This document shows positions 1-7,743 of a stretch of DNA of 64,000 bases, piece after piece. Made by a program: the position numbers and the translations under genes. The stretch is taken from positions 174,992-238,991 of the forward strand of contig JQIT01000008.1 in NCBI GenBank assembly GCA_000830255.1, written 5' to 3'. The notes beneath the pieces are model-generated. The model worked only from the letters and a program-made list of their open reading frames with translations, did not search any database and was not told the DNA's origin. This DNA comes from Sulfuricurvum sp. PC08-66 (lineage in GTDB: Bacteria > Campylobacterota > Campylobacteria > Campylobacterales > Sulfurimonadaceae). Each line of letters opens with the position of its first letter. The first letter of the stretch is position 1.

Positions 1-24
1 TCTACGCAAAAGGCACACTGATCT

Positions 25-1098
25 ATGAAAAATTACAAAATTGCACTTATCAAAGGTGATGGTATTGGGCCTGAAATTATCGATGAGGCTGTAAAAGTTC
101 TTGATGCCGTTTGTGTAGGTGAAGCTTTTTCCTTTAGCTATGAAGAGTATCTCATGGGAGGTATCGCGTACGATGTTACTGGCGACCCACTTCCGCAAGC
201 CACAATAAATGGCGCAAAAAACAGTGATGCAATCCTCTTTGGTGCTATTGGCGGTGAAAAATGGGATCAACTCCCCCGAGAAAAACGTCCAGAATCTGGA
301 TTGTTACGCTTTCGTAAAGAGTTGGGTGTTTTTGCTAACTTACGACCCGCAAAAGTTTACGATGAATTAGTAAACGCAAGTACGCTGAAGCCAGAAATCG
401 TCCAAGGCGTCGACATAATGGTTGTCAGAGAGCTTATTGGTGGTATCTATTTCGGTGAACCTAAGGGTCGAGAGGGTAACAAGGCTTTCAATACAATGGT
501 TTACACAGTGCCTGAAATTGAACGCATTGCACATAAAGCTTTTCAAATAGCCATGCAACGCACAAAAAAACTCTGCTCCGTTGATAAAGCAAACGTTCTC
601 GATGTAAGTCAACTTTGGAGAGAGACCGTTATTCGTATTGCAAAAGAGTACCCAGAGGTTGAACTATCGCATATGTATGTCGACAATGCCGCGATGCAGT
701 TGATCCGCAACCCTAGACAATTTGATGTAATTCTAACGGGTAATATTTTTGGCGATATTTTATCCGACGAAGCAAGCATGCTTTCTGGGTCAATAGGTCT
801 ACTTCCCTCCGCATCAACAGGACTAAAGCATGGGCTCTATGAGCCAATACATGGCTCTGCTCCTGATATCGCAGGGCAAGGAATCGCAAACCCTATTGCA
901 ACAATTGCAAGCGCTGCAATGATGCTACGCTATGAGCTTGGCGAAACAAGAGCAGCAGATCGTATCGAAGCAGCAATTGCAAAAGTGCTAAGAGAGGGGT
1001 ATCGTACAGGAGATATTGGCGCATATGATGCCAAAGAAATTTGCTCCACAAGTGAAATGGGCACCATTATTGCCAATAATGTCGCGGCCATTCGCTAG
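25..1098 (+). CDS. leuB: 3-isopropylmalate dehydrogenase
   Basis: Oxidatively decarboxylates 3-isopropylmalate to 2-oxoisocaproate using NAD+, the third step of leucine synthesis in the cytoplasm. The 357-residue protein has full family length. The N-terminal GDGIGPEI motif is at residues 11-18. The substrate/metal region [12 protein letters not shown] starts at residue 240, and the HGSAPDIAG nucleotide-binding segment starts at 276. The family's usual RELTGG reads RELIGG (135-140), a small change in a conserved loop. The ATG lies a few bases into the window, so leuD/leuC may lie just upstream, but bases 1-24 are too short to identify. The small downstream genes follow with almost no gap, so leuB probably heads or continues an operon running to about 3.5 kb. 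Confidence 0.96.
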   Translation: MKNYKIALIKGDGIGPEIIDEAVKVLDAVCVGEAFSFSYEEYLMGGIAYDVTGDPLPQATINGAKNSDAILFGAIGGEKWDQLPREKRPESGLLRFRKELGVFANLRPAKVYDELVNASTLKPEIVQGVDIMVVRELIGGIYFGEPKGREGNKAFNTMVYTVPEIERIAHKAFQIAMQRTKKLCSVDKANVLDVSQLWRETVIRIAKEYPEVELSHMYVDNAAMQLIRNPRQFDVILTGNIFGDILSDEASMLSGSIGLLPSASTGLKHGLYEPIHGSAPDIAGQGIANPIATIASAAMMLRYELGETRAADRIEAAIAKVLREGYRTGDIGAYDAKEICSTSEMGTIIANNVAAIR

Positions 1099-1107
1099 TG
1101 CGATAAT

Positions 1108-1350
1108 ATGCAAACACTAACACTTGCTAGCATATATGAGCTTCAAGGACTAAAAGAGGAGGCACTTGAGATTTACAAAGAACTTCTCAAGCAAAATCCT
1201 CAGAACAGTGAAGCGAAAGTTGCCATACGACGATTAAGTGGCATACGAAAGCGATTTTCAGGGGTCAATGAACAGATGAAGGATTTTTTTATTCGCATGG
1301 ATACAGCAATAGAACATCAAGAGTTTGAGCGTTGGTTGGTGCAATTATAA
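1108..1350 (+). CDS. Small TPR-like protein
   Basis: An 80-residue protein of unknown function. Residues 7-43 form a helix-turn-helix pair with the spacing of one tetratricopeptide repeat (ASIYELQG, EEALEIYKELL, NPQNSEAK). The rest is charged helix. It sits 9 bp after leuB, and its TAA overlaps the ATG of the next gene (TAATG), which indicates translational coupling. From memory, C. jejuni has a similar short protein just before its CiaD gene and close to purU, so the pair seems conserved. It may be a partner of the next protein, but that is inference from position only. Confidence 0.75.
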   Translation: MQTLTLASIYELQGLKEEALEIYKELLKQNPQNSEAKVAIRRLSGIRKRFSGVNEQMKDFFIRMDTAIEHQEFERWLVQL

Positions 1351-1721
1351 TGGATTTAAAAAACGCCATTTTGTCTGCAATTAGCGAGATAGAACAGACA
1401 GCACTACAACCCAAAGAAAATAGCACAACAAAACCTTTTAGCATAAAAGAAAAAACCAAAATTACCGCGCCTATAGCTTCTCACGAAATCGCAAAAGAGT
1501 CTTTTTCTGAAATACGCACTCAGACCGAAGCAGCGAGCAGTCCTATTCTTCAAGAGCAATTTTTACAAAATTTACGCGAGCGTATTCTGGTGCTTTTTGA
1601 AGGCTTCCAATCGCCAAACAATGTACAACTGGAAGCAAAAATCGACCTAATGCTCAATTTCTTGGAGCACCTATTGGCGCATATAGACAGTGAATTAGAA
1701 AAATTAAAACGAAGTAGATAA
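1350..1721 (+). CDS. CiaD-like domain protein
   Basis: A 123-residue protein. I chose the ATG at 1350 because it overlaps the upstream stop codon. The first 70 residues are Ser/Thr/Lys/Glu-rich and probably disordered. The last 50 (from about LQEQFLQNLRERILVLF) form a predicted amphipathic helix-turn-helix with a conserved-looking VLFEGFQSPNN segment and an aliphatic-rich end. That C-terminal block resembles the domain shared by Campylobacter CiaD and many uncharacterised Campylobacterota proteins. The TPR peptide-CiaD-like-purU order also matches C. jejuni as I recall it. In a free-living organism the function is unlikely to be host invasion. The role is unknown. Confidence 0.65.
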   Translation: MDLKNAILSAISEIEQTALQPKENSTTKPFSIKEKTKITAPIASHEIAKESFSEIRTQTEAASSPILQEQFLQNLRERILVLFEGFQSPNNVQLEAKIDLMLNFLEHLLAHIDSELEKLKRSR

Positions 1722-1726
1722 CAAAT

Positions 1727-2563
1727 ATGCAGCTACACCACGTTCTTATCGATACTTTTGATGCCAAAGGATTGGTCTACAAAATTTCAGAGCTTTTTTT
1801 TAGACACAATCTCAATATTCAAAGCAACAGCGAATATGTCGACAGAGAGCATAATAAATTTTTTATGCGTAGCGAAATAGCAGGTGAAATCAATCCGAAA
1901 CTGTTACATGAAGAGCTTCAGTTGCTTTTGGGAGAGAAGGCCAACATCCGAATTTTTTCTCCCTTGAAAAAACGTATAGTTCTCTTAGTGACAAAAGAGT
2001 CGCACTGCTTGGGAGATATTCTTATTCGCTACGAAGCAGGGGAGTTGAATGCTCAAATTTTAGGAGTAATCTCTAATTATGAAACATTAAAACCTTTGGT
2101 CGATAAATTTGATATTCCATTTATACACATAGGGCACGAAAACCTCTCTCGTGAAGCACATGAAAGTGCAATTATTTCAGCCATACAAAAGATGGGGGAA
2201 GTTGATTATATTGTGCTGGCAAAATACATGCGAATTCTAACGTCCGTGTTTGTTGAAACATTCCCTGAGAAAATTCTCAATATTCACCATAGCTTTTTGC
2301 CTGCATTTGTAGGGGCAAACCCCTACAAGCAAGCCTTTGAAAGAGGCGTAAAAATCATTGGGGCAACGGCGCATTTTGTTAACAACCATCTAGATGAGGG
2401 ACCTATTATCACGCAAAATATTATCAATGTTGACCACTCATACTCTTGGAAAGAGATGCAACACTCTGGTCGCGATGTCGAAAAAATAGTTCTTTCAAGC
2501 GCTTTAAAATTAGTGATAGAGAATCGCGTCTTCGTACATGCTAATAAAACGGTCATTTTATAA
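1727..2563 (+). CDS. purU: Formyltetrahydrofolate deformylase
   Basis: Hydrolyses 10-formyl-tetrahydrofolate to formate and tetrahydrofolate, balancing one-carbon pools and supplying formate. The 278 residues have the two-domain PurU layout. An N-terminal ACT-type regulatory domain (about 1-78) precedes a formyltransferase-fold domain (about 84-278). The catalytic triad of the PurN/PurU superfamily is visible as N185 and H187 in NIHHSFLPAF and D223 in HLDEGPII. It begins 5 bp after the CiaD-like gene, and the trmL GTG follows its stop codon directly. FolD, the other one-carbon enzyme here, is encoded at about 15.1 kb. Confidence 0.95.
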   Translation: MQLHHVLIDTFDAKGLVYKISELFFRHNLNIQSNSEYVDREHNKFFMRSEIAGEINPKLLHEELQLLLGEKANIRIFSPLKKRIVLLVTKESHCLGDILIRYEAGELNAQILGVISNYETLKPLVDKFDIPFIHIGHENLSREAHESAIISAIQKMGEVDYIVLAKYMRILTSVFVETFPEKILNIHHSFLPAFVGANPYKQAFERGVKIIGATAHFVNNHLDEGPIITQNIINVDHSYSWKEMQHSGRDVEKIVLSSALKLVIENRVFVHANKTVIL

Positions 2564-3037
2564 GTGTTCAATATCGTCCTTGTAAATCCTCAAATCCCTA
2601 ATAATACAGGCGCAATTGGACGTATTTGCATCAACACTCAAGCAAAACTTCATCTTATTTCACCTTTTGGGTTTGATATTGACGAAAAAGCTGTCCGTAG
2701 GGCAGGACTGGATTATTGGAAGCAACTCAATCCTATCGTATGGGAAAATTGGGAGAGTTTTTACACACATGTTAGCAAAACAAACAGCACGCTCTATTTT
2801 GCCACCACCAAACGAGACAGAACACATTGGGATGTGCGTTACAAACCTGACGATTTTTTGATTTTTGGCTCCGAGACGACAGGTTTGCCCATGTCGCTCA
2901 TTGAGGCTTTTGAATCTCAAACCATTACTATCCCTATGGCAAAAGAGGGGCGTAGCCTTAATTTGGCTGTCGCTACTTCGATTGTGTTATATGAAGCGAT
3001 TCGACAAAATTTTAGTGCTTTTGAGGAGAGAATGTGA
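2564..3037 (+). CDS. trmL: tRNA (cytidine(34)-2'-O)-methyltransferase
   Basis: SPOUT-family methyltransferase that 2'-O-methylates the wobble base of leucine tRNAs using S-adenosylmethionine. At 157 residues it has TrmL length. The trefoil-knot motifs are present: PNNTGAIGRI near residue 10, FGSETTGLP near 105, and RSLNLAVATSIVLYE near 130. The start is GTG directly after the purU stop, with no spacer, so it is probably translated by coupling. The next small gene starts inside its last codons. Confidence 0.93.
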   Translation: MFNIVLVNPQIPNNTGAIGRICINTQAKLHLISPFGFDIDEKAVRRAGLDYWKQLNPIVWENWESFYTHVSKTNSTLYFATTKRDRTHWDVRYKPDDFLIFGSETTGLPMSLIEAFESQTITIPMAKEGRSLNLAVATSIVLYEAIRQNFSAFEERM

Positions 3038-3168
3038 AAGAAGTAATCGATGTTTTAATGCTTGGCGGTTTTGTGCTCTTCATGATTTTTGTTTTAAAAG
3101 GCTTCACAAAACAACAGATGCAAAAACATCTCGATAAAAACAATCAAAAAAACAAACTCGATACATAA
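3034..3168 (+). CDS. 44-aa single-pass membrane peptide
   Basis: A short ORF starting with GTG at 3034, overlapping the trmL stop codon (ATGTGA junction). It encodes 44 residues. The N-terminus is short and charged, one hydrophobic helix spans about residues 6-22 (VLMLGGFVLFMIFVL), and the tail is strongly basic and Gln/Asn/Lys-rich. A tail anchored on the cytoplasmic face fits the positive-inside rule. It sits in an operon-like run and ends 5 bp before the next ATG. Its function is unknown. The overlap and the membrane pattern are the only support. Confidence 0.55.
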   Translation: MKEVIDVLMLGGFVLFMIFVLKGFTKQQMQKHLDKNNQKNKLDT

Positions 3169-3173
3169 TTCCC

Positions 3174-3530
3174 ATGAAGCGCGTCAAAACACAGACTATC
3201 AACGTAGACGCAGCGCTCTGGGATGAAGCAAAACATTTAGCTCTACGCAATCATCAAGAGTCGCTCTCTGTTGTTATATCTCAGCTTTTAAGCGCATGGA
3301 ACAACTCTCCAAATCGCCACATATCTATCAAAAGCACACTTCTCAAAAAAGAGTTGCGTATACGACGTAGCCTCTATTGTGATGCTTCTCTTTGGCAGGA
3401 GACTATGCATCGGGCCAAAACTGAGTTTGGCAAAAGTGGCTCACACATCATTGAGGTGCTTTTGCGCAATTGGGTCACCGATGAGAGAAAGCGCAAAGTA
3501 GAGAACCCCAAGCAAGCTAAACTTATTTAG
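3174..3530 (+). CDS. Tandem ribbon-helix-helix-like protein
   Basis: A 118-residue protein with an internal duplication. Residues 6-42 and about 68-103 share the pattern strand (TINVDAALW / RRSLYCDASLW), helix (DEAKHLALR / QETMHRAKTEF), turn, and second helix (SLSVVISQLLSAW / SGSHIIEVLLRNW). This is the layout of an Arc/MetJ/CopG ribbon-helix-helix DNA-binding unit, with two copies on one chain joined by a basic linker. RHH proteins normally dimerise, so this looks like a single-chain pseudo-dimer. The family call is from pattern, not alignment. It lies directly upstream of a CI/LexA-type repressor and its operator-like sites. Confidence 0.6.
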   Translation: MKRVKTQTINVDAALWDEAKHLALRNHQESLSVVISQLLSAWNNSPNRHISIKSTLLKKELRIRRSLYCDASLWQETMHRAKTEFGKSGSHIIEVLLRNWVTDERKRKVENPKQAKLI

Positions 3531-3592
3531 AAAAGAAACTGTGCAATTTCTGCCGCTACATCTTCTAGTTTTTCTATCCATTTTGCAATCAT
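3527..3592 (-). CDS. Candidate 21-aa micro-ORF divergent to repressor
   Basis: On the minus strand, an AAGGAG Shine-Dalgarno sequence lies 6-7 bases before an ATG at 3592. This opens a 21-codon frame (MIAKWIEKLEDVAAEIAQFLF) ending at 3527, with a 4-bp tail overlap with the upstream gene. The peptide is amphipathic: Ile, Trp, Leu, Val and Phe fall on one helical face and Lys/Glu/Asp on the other. Its start codon lies inside the GCAAT-C-ATTGC inverted repeat (3585-3595), so a repressor bound there could block it. No homologue is known to me, and chance occurrence cannot be excluded at this length. Confidence 0.3.
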   Translation of the reverse strand: MIAKWIEKLEDVAAEIAQFLF

Positions 3593-3595
3593 TGC
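3585..3595. promoter_or_regulatory. Operator-like inverted repeat 1
   Basis: GCAAT-C-ATTGC is a perfect inverted repeat with a 1-bp centre. It shares the ATTGC/GCAAT half-site with two further sites at 3614-3621 and 3645-3659. All three lie in the gap between the tandem-RHH gene and the CI/LexA-type repressor gene, so they look like a set of operators for one of these two proteins. Confidence 0.4.
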
Positions 3596-3613
3596 CTCTC
3601 CTTTTTTACAATT

Positions 3614-3621
3614 ATTGCAAT
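3614..3621. promoter_or_regulatory. Operator-like palindrome 2
   Basis: ATTGCAAT is a self-complementary 8-mer in the repressor promoter region, 15-22 bp upstream of the candidate -35 box. It carries the same half-site as the sites at 3585-3595 and 3645-3659. It is short enough to arise by chance. The clustering of three related sites within 75 bp is what supports it. Confidence 0.35.
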
Positions 3622-3635
3622 TTATAGAAATATTC

Positions 3636-3664
3636 TTTACTTTTATTGCAAAATGCAATATAAT
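3636..3664 (+). promoter_or_regulatory. Sigma-70 promoter of the repressor gene
   Basis: TTTACT (3636-3641), a 17-bp spacer and a perfect TATAAT (3659-3664) predict transcription from about 3671. That position is downstream of the first in-frame ATG (3653) and upstream of the TTG at 3695. The promoter therefore argues for the TTG as the translation start. Confidence 0.55.
3645..3659. promoter_or_regulatory. Operator-like inverted repeat 3, between -35 and -10
   Basis: ATTGCA-AAA-TGCAAT is a perfect 6+6 inverted repeat. It fills the spacer between the candidate -35 (TTTACT, 3636-3641) and -10 (TATAAT, 3659-3664) boxes of the repressor gene. A protein bound here would block RNA polymerase, which is the usual arrangement for an autorepressed CI/LexA-type gene. 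Confidence 0.5.
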
Positions 3665-3694
3665 TTCCAAAACTGCAAGAGAGAGAGGTTGTGC

Positions 3695-4354
3695 TTGAAA
3701 AGTTTTGATGACATTGTGGAACATATCAAAGATATTATTTCCGCCGAAAATCCTCATAAAAAGATATTTGACAAAGATGTTGCAACTTTGCTAGGGATTT
3801 CCCAGATGAATTTTGCGACCATGAAAAAACGAGACAAAATTCCTTATGGAGAGTTGCTCGATTTTTGCGCCAAAAGAGCCATATCCATCAATTGGTTGCT
3901 GTATGGGCAATCCCCAGAGAGTCTTATTGATGCCACAGATCGTTTTTATCGTGTGCGCTTTTACAGTGAACTCTCAGCTTCCGCGGGAGGAGGGGGTGAA
4001 GCAGAAGCGCATATATGCGAAGATGTGGTTATCGATCCCCTCTTTTTGGCTCAGCTAGGGGGCGAAGCTTCGCTCAAACACATAGAAGCTTTGCGTGTTA
4101 GTGGAGATTCAATGGAGCCTACTTTTAGTTACGACGATATTATTTTCGTCAATCGCATCATGACGGATATCTCTCGAGGGGGTATTTTTACAATTCAAAC
4201 CGACAATGGATTACTAGTGAAGCGATTACAACGTCGCATTGATGGTCGAGTGGATATTATTTCTGATAACAAAGAGTACCTCGTCGAGCAAGCGCATCCT
4301 TCACAAATTCATATCATCGGGCGCGTTGTAGCGAAATTTGGCTCAGCTGATTAG
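3695..4354 (+). CDS. CI/LexA-like repressor with S24 peptidase domain
   Basis: A 219-residue transcriptional repressor. An N-terminal helix-turn-helix (about 22-70, DKDVATLLGISQMNFATMKKR) is joined to a C-terminal S24 self-cleavage domain. The catalytic dyad is S139 (VSGDSMEPT) and K176 (LLVKRL). A97-G98 in a Gly-rich linker could be the autocleavage bond. I chose the TTG at 3695 because an AGAGAGAGG ribosome site precedes it and the promoter lies downstream of the alternative ATG at 3653. Such proteins usually control prophage or stress genes through RecA-stimulated cleavage. No phage genes are nearby, so the target is unknown and may be its own promoter and the neighbours. Confidence 0.85.
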   Translation: MKSFDDIVEHIKDIISAENPHKKIFDKDVATLLGISQMNFATMKKRDKIPYGELLDFCAKRAISINWLLYGQSPESLIDATDRFYRVRFYSELSASAGGGGEAEAHICEDVVIDPLFLAQLGGEASLKHIEALRVSGDSMEPTFSYDDIIFVNRIMTDISRGGIFTIQTDNGLLVKRLQRRIDGRVDIISDNKEYLVEQAHPSQIHIIGRVVAKFGSAD

Positions 4355-4413
4355 AGGATTGGAATAATAGATGCTTTTGATGCTCAACACAACTTTCAAG
4401 GAAGAGGGTCTAC

Positions 4414-5940
4414 ATGCAAAAAGGATTGCTCATTGCATCACTTATGGTGATGTTTTTTTTAGGTGGATGTTCTGCCAAACGCTTTTCAGAGATAGCAGAT
4501 GTGCGCCAATATTCTCAAAATCCGCTTGATTATGTCAACAAAGGTAGCACAGATAAGAATCTCACTTTTGTAAAATTCACCAAAGAGGAGTTGATAACTG
4601 AGTTCGATACTCGTTATTTTGCTCCTTGGTCTCTCGCGAAACCTCCCTTTGATTTGCAACAAGCAAAATGGCCATGGCAAACATATGGCTCACATAACAC
4701 TTTTAAGGAAAATACCCGCTCCATAGAAGAGGATTGGTTCAAGCAAATGTTGCTAGAGGCAAATTTCGAAGAATTTGGCAAAGTTTCCAAAGCTGGAATT
4801 GTTATCCATGTAAGCAATATGCGTAATTTTCCAAGCGACAAGCCAGTATTCAAAGATTTTGAACTAGCTGGAGAGGGGTATCCTTTTGACTACAATCAAA
4901 ACAGTCTCACAACGGCAAATGAGCCTATTTTTATTTCACACTACTCAAAAAGCAAAGCATGGGTTTATGTAAGTACTTCCTACACCTCTGGCTGGGTGCC
5001 AGCGCACAATGTGGCGCTCATTTCGCCAGATATTATTCAAAAGTGGTCGCAAGCACGTCAAGCAATTTTGCTAGAAGATGGCGTACCGCTTTATGATCTC
5101 AACAAAGAGTTTGTTGCAAATAGTCGCATTGGGATGATGCTTCCTGTGATGAAGGTAGAAAATGATGCTTTTCAGGCTATATTGGCTACCGATCAAACGG
5201 GCGGATATGTAACTTTTACTGTAGTGCGCATTCCCAAAAATCTTACTATAACTGCTCCCATGGCACTTGATAAACAATCGATTGCAATCATGGCAAAGGC
5301 ATTTATGGGAGACCCTTATGGATGGGGAGGGCTTTATGAAAATCGTGACTGTTCATCGATGTTACGTGATTTGTACAAACCCTTTTCACTATGGCTCCCT
5401 AGAAACTCCAAAGAGCAGTCCAAAGTAGGGCAGGTGTACGATTTGAGCAAACTCAACCCCAAAGAGAAAGAGCGTGCTATCATCGATAATGCTATACCTT
5501 TCGAAACACTGCTCTATAAACCAGGACACATCATGCTCTATGTAGGCGAAGACAATGGTAAAGCGTTGATTTTGCACAATATGTGGGGTGTTACTACCAA
5601 GTCAAAAAATATTGAAATGCGAAATGTAGTAGGGCGTACAGTTATTACCACTCTCATGCCAGGCAAAGAGCTCTCTGGCTATGTCAAAAAAGATGCTCTT
5701 GTTGCTCAAATAGAATCGATGAACATCATTACTGCCAAATCAAGCGGAGTACCTATAATCCTAGCACCACAAGTCGAAGAGAAAAAAGCGCGGACACGAC
5801 GTTCGAGCCGCGATAAAGAGGAGGGGGTTCAACCACAAGAGGTCAAACCTGCTGATGCAGTAGCTGCGGAAAAACCATTGGCTACTGACATCCAAACAAA
5901 CGGGCAAAGTACTGCACCTGCAAAAGCAGATGCAATCTAA
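4414..5940 (+). CDS. SH3/NlpC-P60 family lipoprotein, putative peptidoglycan hydrolase
   Basis: A 508-residue lipoprotein. The signal peptide ends in a lipobox LGGC with the lipidated Cys at residue 19. It is followed by an N-terminal stabilising region, bacterial SH3-type segments (about 150-270) and an NlpC/P60 cysteine peptidase domain. The likely catalytic residues are C313 (RDCSSM), H372 (PGHIML) and H388. Family members cleave D-Glu-meso-DAP bonds in peptidoglycan stem peptides. The last 65 residues are Lys/Arg/Glu- then Ala/Pro-rich and look like a disordered tail. An AAGAGGG ribosome site precedes the ATG. It converges on dapD with only 10 bp between the stop codons. Confidence 0.88.
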   Translation: MQKGLLIASLMVMFFLGGCSAKRFSEIADVRQYSQNPLDYVNKGSTDKNLTFVKFTKEELITEFDTRYFAPWSLAKPPFDLQQAKWPWQTYGSHNTFKENTRSIEEDWFKQMLLEANFEEFGKVSKAGIVIHVSNMRNFPSDKPVFKDFELAGEGYPFDYNQNSLTTANEPIFISHYSKSKAWVYVSTSYTSGWVPAHNVALISPDIIQKWSQARQAILLEDGVPLYDLNKEFVANSRIGMMLPVMKVENDAFQAILATDQTGGYVTFTVVRIPKNLTITAPMALDKQSIAIMAKAFMGDPYGWGGLYENRDCSSMLRDLYKPFSLWLPRNSKEQSKVGQVYDLSKLNPKEKERAIIDNAIPFETLLYKPGHIMLYVGEDNGKALILHNMWGVTTKSKNIEMRNVVGRTVITTLMPGKELSGYVKKDALVAQIESMNIITAKSSGVPIILAPQVEEKKARTRRSSRDKEEGVQPQEVKPADAVAAEKPLATDIQTNGQSTAPAKADAI

Positions 5941-5954
5941 GCCTATCTGCTTAG
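5937..5954. terminator. Hairpin spanning two convergent stop codons
   Basis: CTAAGC (5937-5942) and GCTTAG (5949-5954) form a perfect 6-bp stem with a 6-base loop. The hairpin contains the TAA of the NlpC/P60 gene on one arm and the reverse-strand TAA of dapD on the other. There is no T-tract, so a rho-independent terminator is doubtful. It could work in both directions. Confidence 0.3.
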
Positions 5955-7144
5955 TGCAGCTCTGCGTTTAGTTTAATCTCTCTTTTGGAACGACCAATAG
6001 ACATCTCTCCCGTGAGAGAGTTTTGTCGGAAATGAATTCCATTGAATCCCGCAATCTCTTTGCCTTTGTAAACTTCTTTATCAAGTTTAACGCTGTTTAC
6101 TTCATTGATTTTGGCACGTTCTGCGACTGTTACACTGAATTTCGTCCCTTCAAGTACGGCAATACCTGCATCAATAATACAACCGTCACCCAATGGTATG
6201 CCGCACACACAGTTTGCACCCAATAGAGAATTTTTGCCAATAGTGATTGGATTCCCATCTGTGCCGCTAAGAACTCCCAAAATAGAGGCTCCACCACCCA
6301 CATCAGTACCATCGCCCACTATAGCCGAGCTGGAGATGCGCCCTTCAACCATGCTAGTACCCGTTGTGCCTGCATTAAAGTTCACATAACTTGCTCCAGG
6401 CATGATGGTGGTGCCAGCATGGATTTGCGCGCCAAAACGCACCTTGCTCGCTTCCAAAATACGCGTATTATCTGCTGGAATGATATGTTGCAAAAAGCGT
6501 GGGAATTTATCCACAAAATCGATAACAGGAAATTCATTTCGTAATTTCAAGTCTATTTCATTCGCACGAAGCCATGCAAGTTCGATTGGTGTGTTGCCAG
6601 ACCATGCAACATTGTGTAGTTTTCCGAATGCACCCGTAAGATTGAGCGAGCGCAACGGTGCCTTCGCGAGTGAAAGCGCATAAAGCTTGAGATAAACTGC
6701 CTCTACGCTTTGAGGTGCGCTATCTTCGAACAGAAAAACAACACGATATTGCGTAGGCCAAAAGCCTTGTTCGTTCAATATCTCTTTGATGCCCAAAATC
6801 AACTGCACATTTTTATGCGCCTCGCCATGCGCTTCATCGATATAGGGCGAAAAAGCAGCCAATGCGTGCTCCAAAAAAGCTTCAGTGACTGGTGCGATAA
6901 ACTCACTTCCTTGGGTCTCTACGCTAGCGCCACTTTGTTGTAAAGTATCCAAAAAAACTGCTGCGCTGCCGAAATTCTCTTTCCAATTCACCATAGGGTA
7001 GGTTGCTTGCAAAACTTTGGTTCTATCCAATTGCCCCACATCAACGCGACAAATACCAAAACCTAAAGGCTCTCGATAATTAGGGCTTTTTTGAAGTGTT
7101 TGGACATGGGCTTTAAATGTCTCTGGGGTTGTTATTGTGTGCAT
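5951..7144 (-). CDS. dapD: Tetrahydrodipicolinate N-succinyltransferase, epsilon type
   Basis: Transfers succinyl from succinyl-CoA to tetrahydrodipicolinate in the DAP/lysine pathway, feeding peptidoglycan and lysine synthesis. The 397-residue length matches the long Campylobacterota DapD form rather than the 274-residue E. coli form. The C-terminal third has left-handed beta-helix hexapeptide repeats (GTTIMPGASYVNFNAGT and GDGTDVGGGASILG, about residues 240-330). The ATG is preceded by a strong AAGGAGG site on the minus strand. A GGTAAAAT sequence at 7169-7176 could be its -10 region. It is divergent from the ankyrin-repeat gene. Confidence 0.93.
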   Translation of the reverse strand: MHTITTPETFKAHVQTLQKSPNYREPLGFGICRVDVGQLDRTKVLQATYPMVNWKENFGSAAVFLDTLQQSGASVETQGSEFIAPVTEAFLEHALAAFSPYIDEAHGEAHKNVQLILGIKEILNEQGFWPTQYRVVFLFEDSAPQSVEAVYLKLYALSLAKAPLRSLNLTGAFGKLHNVAWSGNTPIELAWLRANEIDLKLRNEFPVIDFVDKFPRFLQHIIPADNTRILEASKVRFGAQIHAGTTIMPGASYVNFNAGTTGTSMVEGRISSSAIVGDGTDVGGGASILGVLSGTDGNPITIGKNSLLGANCVCGIPLGDGCIIDAGIAVLEGTKFSVTVAERAKINEVNSVKLDKEVYKGKEIAGFNGIHFRQNSLTGEMSIGRSKREIKLNAELH

Positions 7145-7194
7145 GGCACCTCCTTTTTAAAGCGCAGATTTTACCACATCGTCTCTTGGTTGTT

Positions 7195-7203
7195 TGGTAT
7201 AAC
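7195..7203 (+). promoter_or_regulatory. Extended -10 promoter for ankyrin gene
   Basis: TGG followed by TATAAC (7198-7203) fits an extended -10 element, about 43 bp before the TTG start at 7246. No good -35 is seen. Campylobacterota sigma-70 promoters often lack one. Confidence 0.35.
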
Positions 7204-7245
7204 ACTTTTTTCAAAGTCTCATAATAGTCGCAAGGGGATACAATT

Positions 7246-7743
7246 TTGCAAAAAGAGTTTTCGATGCAACTACTTGATGCGATTCGTACTGACGCCTTGG
7301 ATGTTTTGGCATCACATATCCAATTAGACCCTTCGTGGCTGGAGTATGAGGACGAGCAGGGGGCAAATTTGTTGTCGATTGCGCTCAAAGAGCGTGCATC
7401 CAATGAAGTTTTGCACCAGCTTATTGCATTAGGTTTGGACGTACAACACTATGACGACGAAGGTGTAAGCGTGCTTGAGTATGCCATTACTTATGGAAAC
7501 ACGCAGTTTGCACAATTTCTTATCGATACCTATGTAATAAATCCCTCCGTAACCATGCGTCGAAGCGGTTTCACGCCCCTTATGGCGGCAGTGTGCTACA
7601 ACCATACTGAGTTGGTTGAACATTTTGTCTCTTTGGGTGTCAATATGCAAGCACGCGATCAAAGCGGTTTTAGTGCTGCTGATTATGCTAGACGCATGCA
7701 CAAAAAGCGTATAGCCAAGCTACTTGACCCCAAAGGGGAATAA
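7246..7743 (+). CDS. Ankyrin-repeat protein
   Basis: A 165-residue protein made of about four ankyrin repeats. Recognisable units include GANLLSIALKERASNEVLHQLI, GVSVLEYAITYGNTQFAQFLI, GFTPLMAAVCYNHTELVEHFV and GFSAADYARRMHKKRIAKLL. It has no signal peptide and probably binds a partner protein in the cytoplasm. The TTG at 7246 has an AAGGGG site at good spacing. An ATG at 7264 is the alternative start and would remove six residues. The partner cannot be inferred from the neighbours (dapD divergent, gltA downstream). Confidence 0.85.
   Translation: MQKEFSMQLLDAIRTDALDVLASHIQLDPSWLEYEDEQGANLLSIALKERASNEVLHQLIALGLDVQHYDDEGVSVLEYAITYGNTQFAQFLIDTYVINPSVTMRRSGFTPLMAAVCYNHTELVEHFVSLGVNMQARDQSGFSAADYARRMHKKRIAKLLDPKGE

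Noticed and set aside
3695..4354. Prophage marker
   Set aside because: The CI/LexA-type repressor alone suggested a prophage, but no integrase, structural or replication genes are near.
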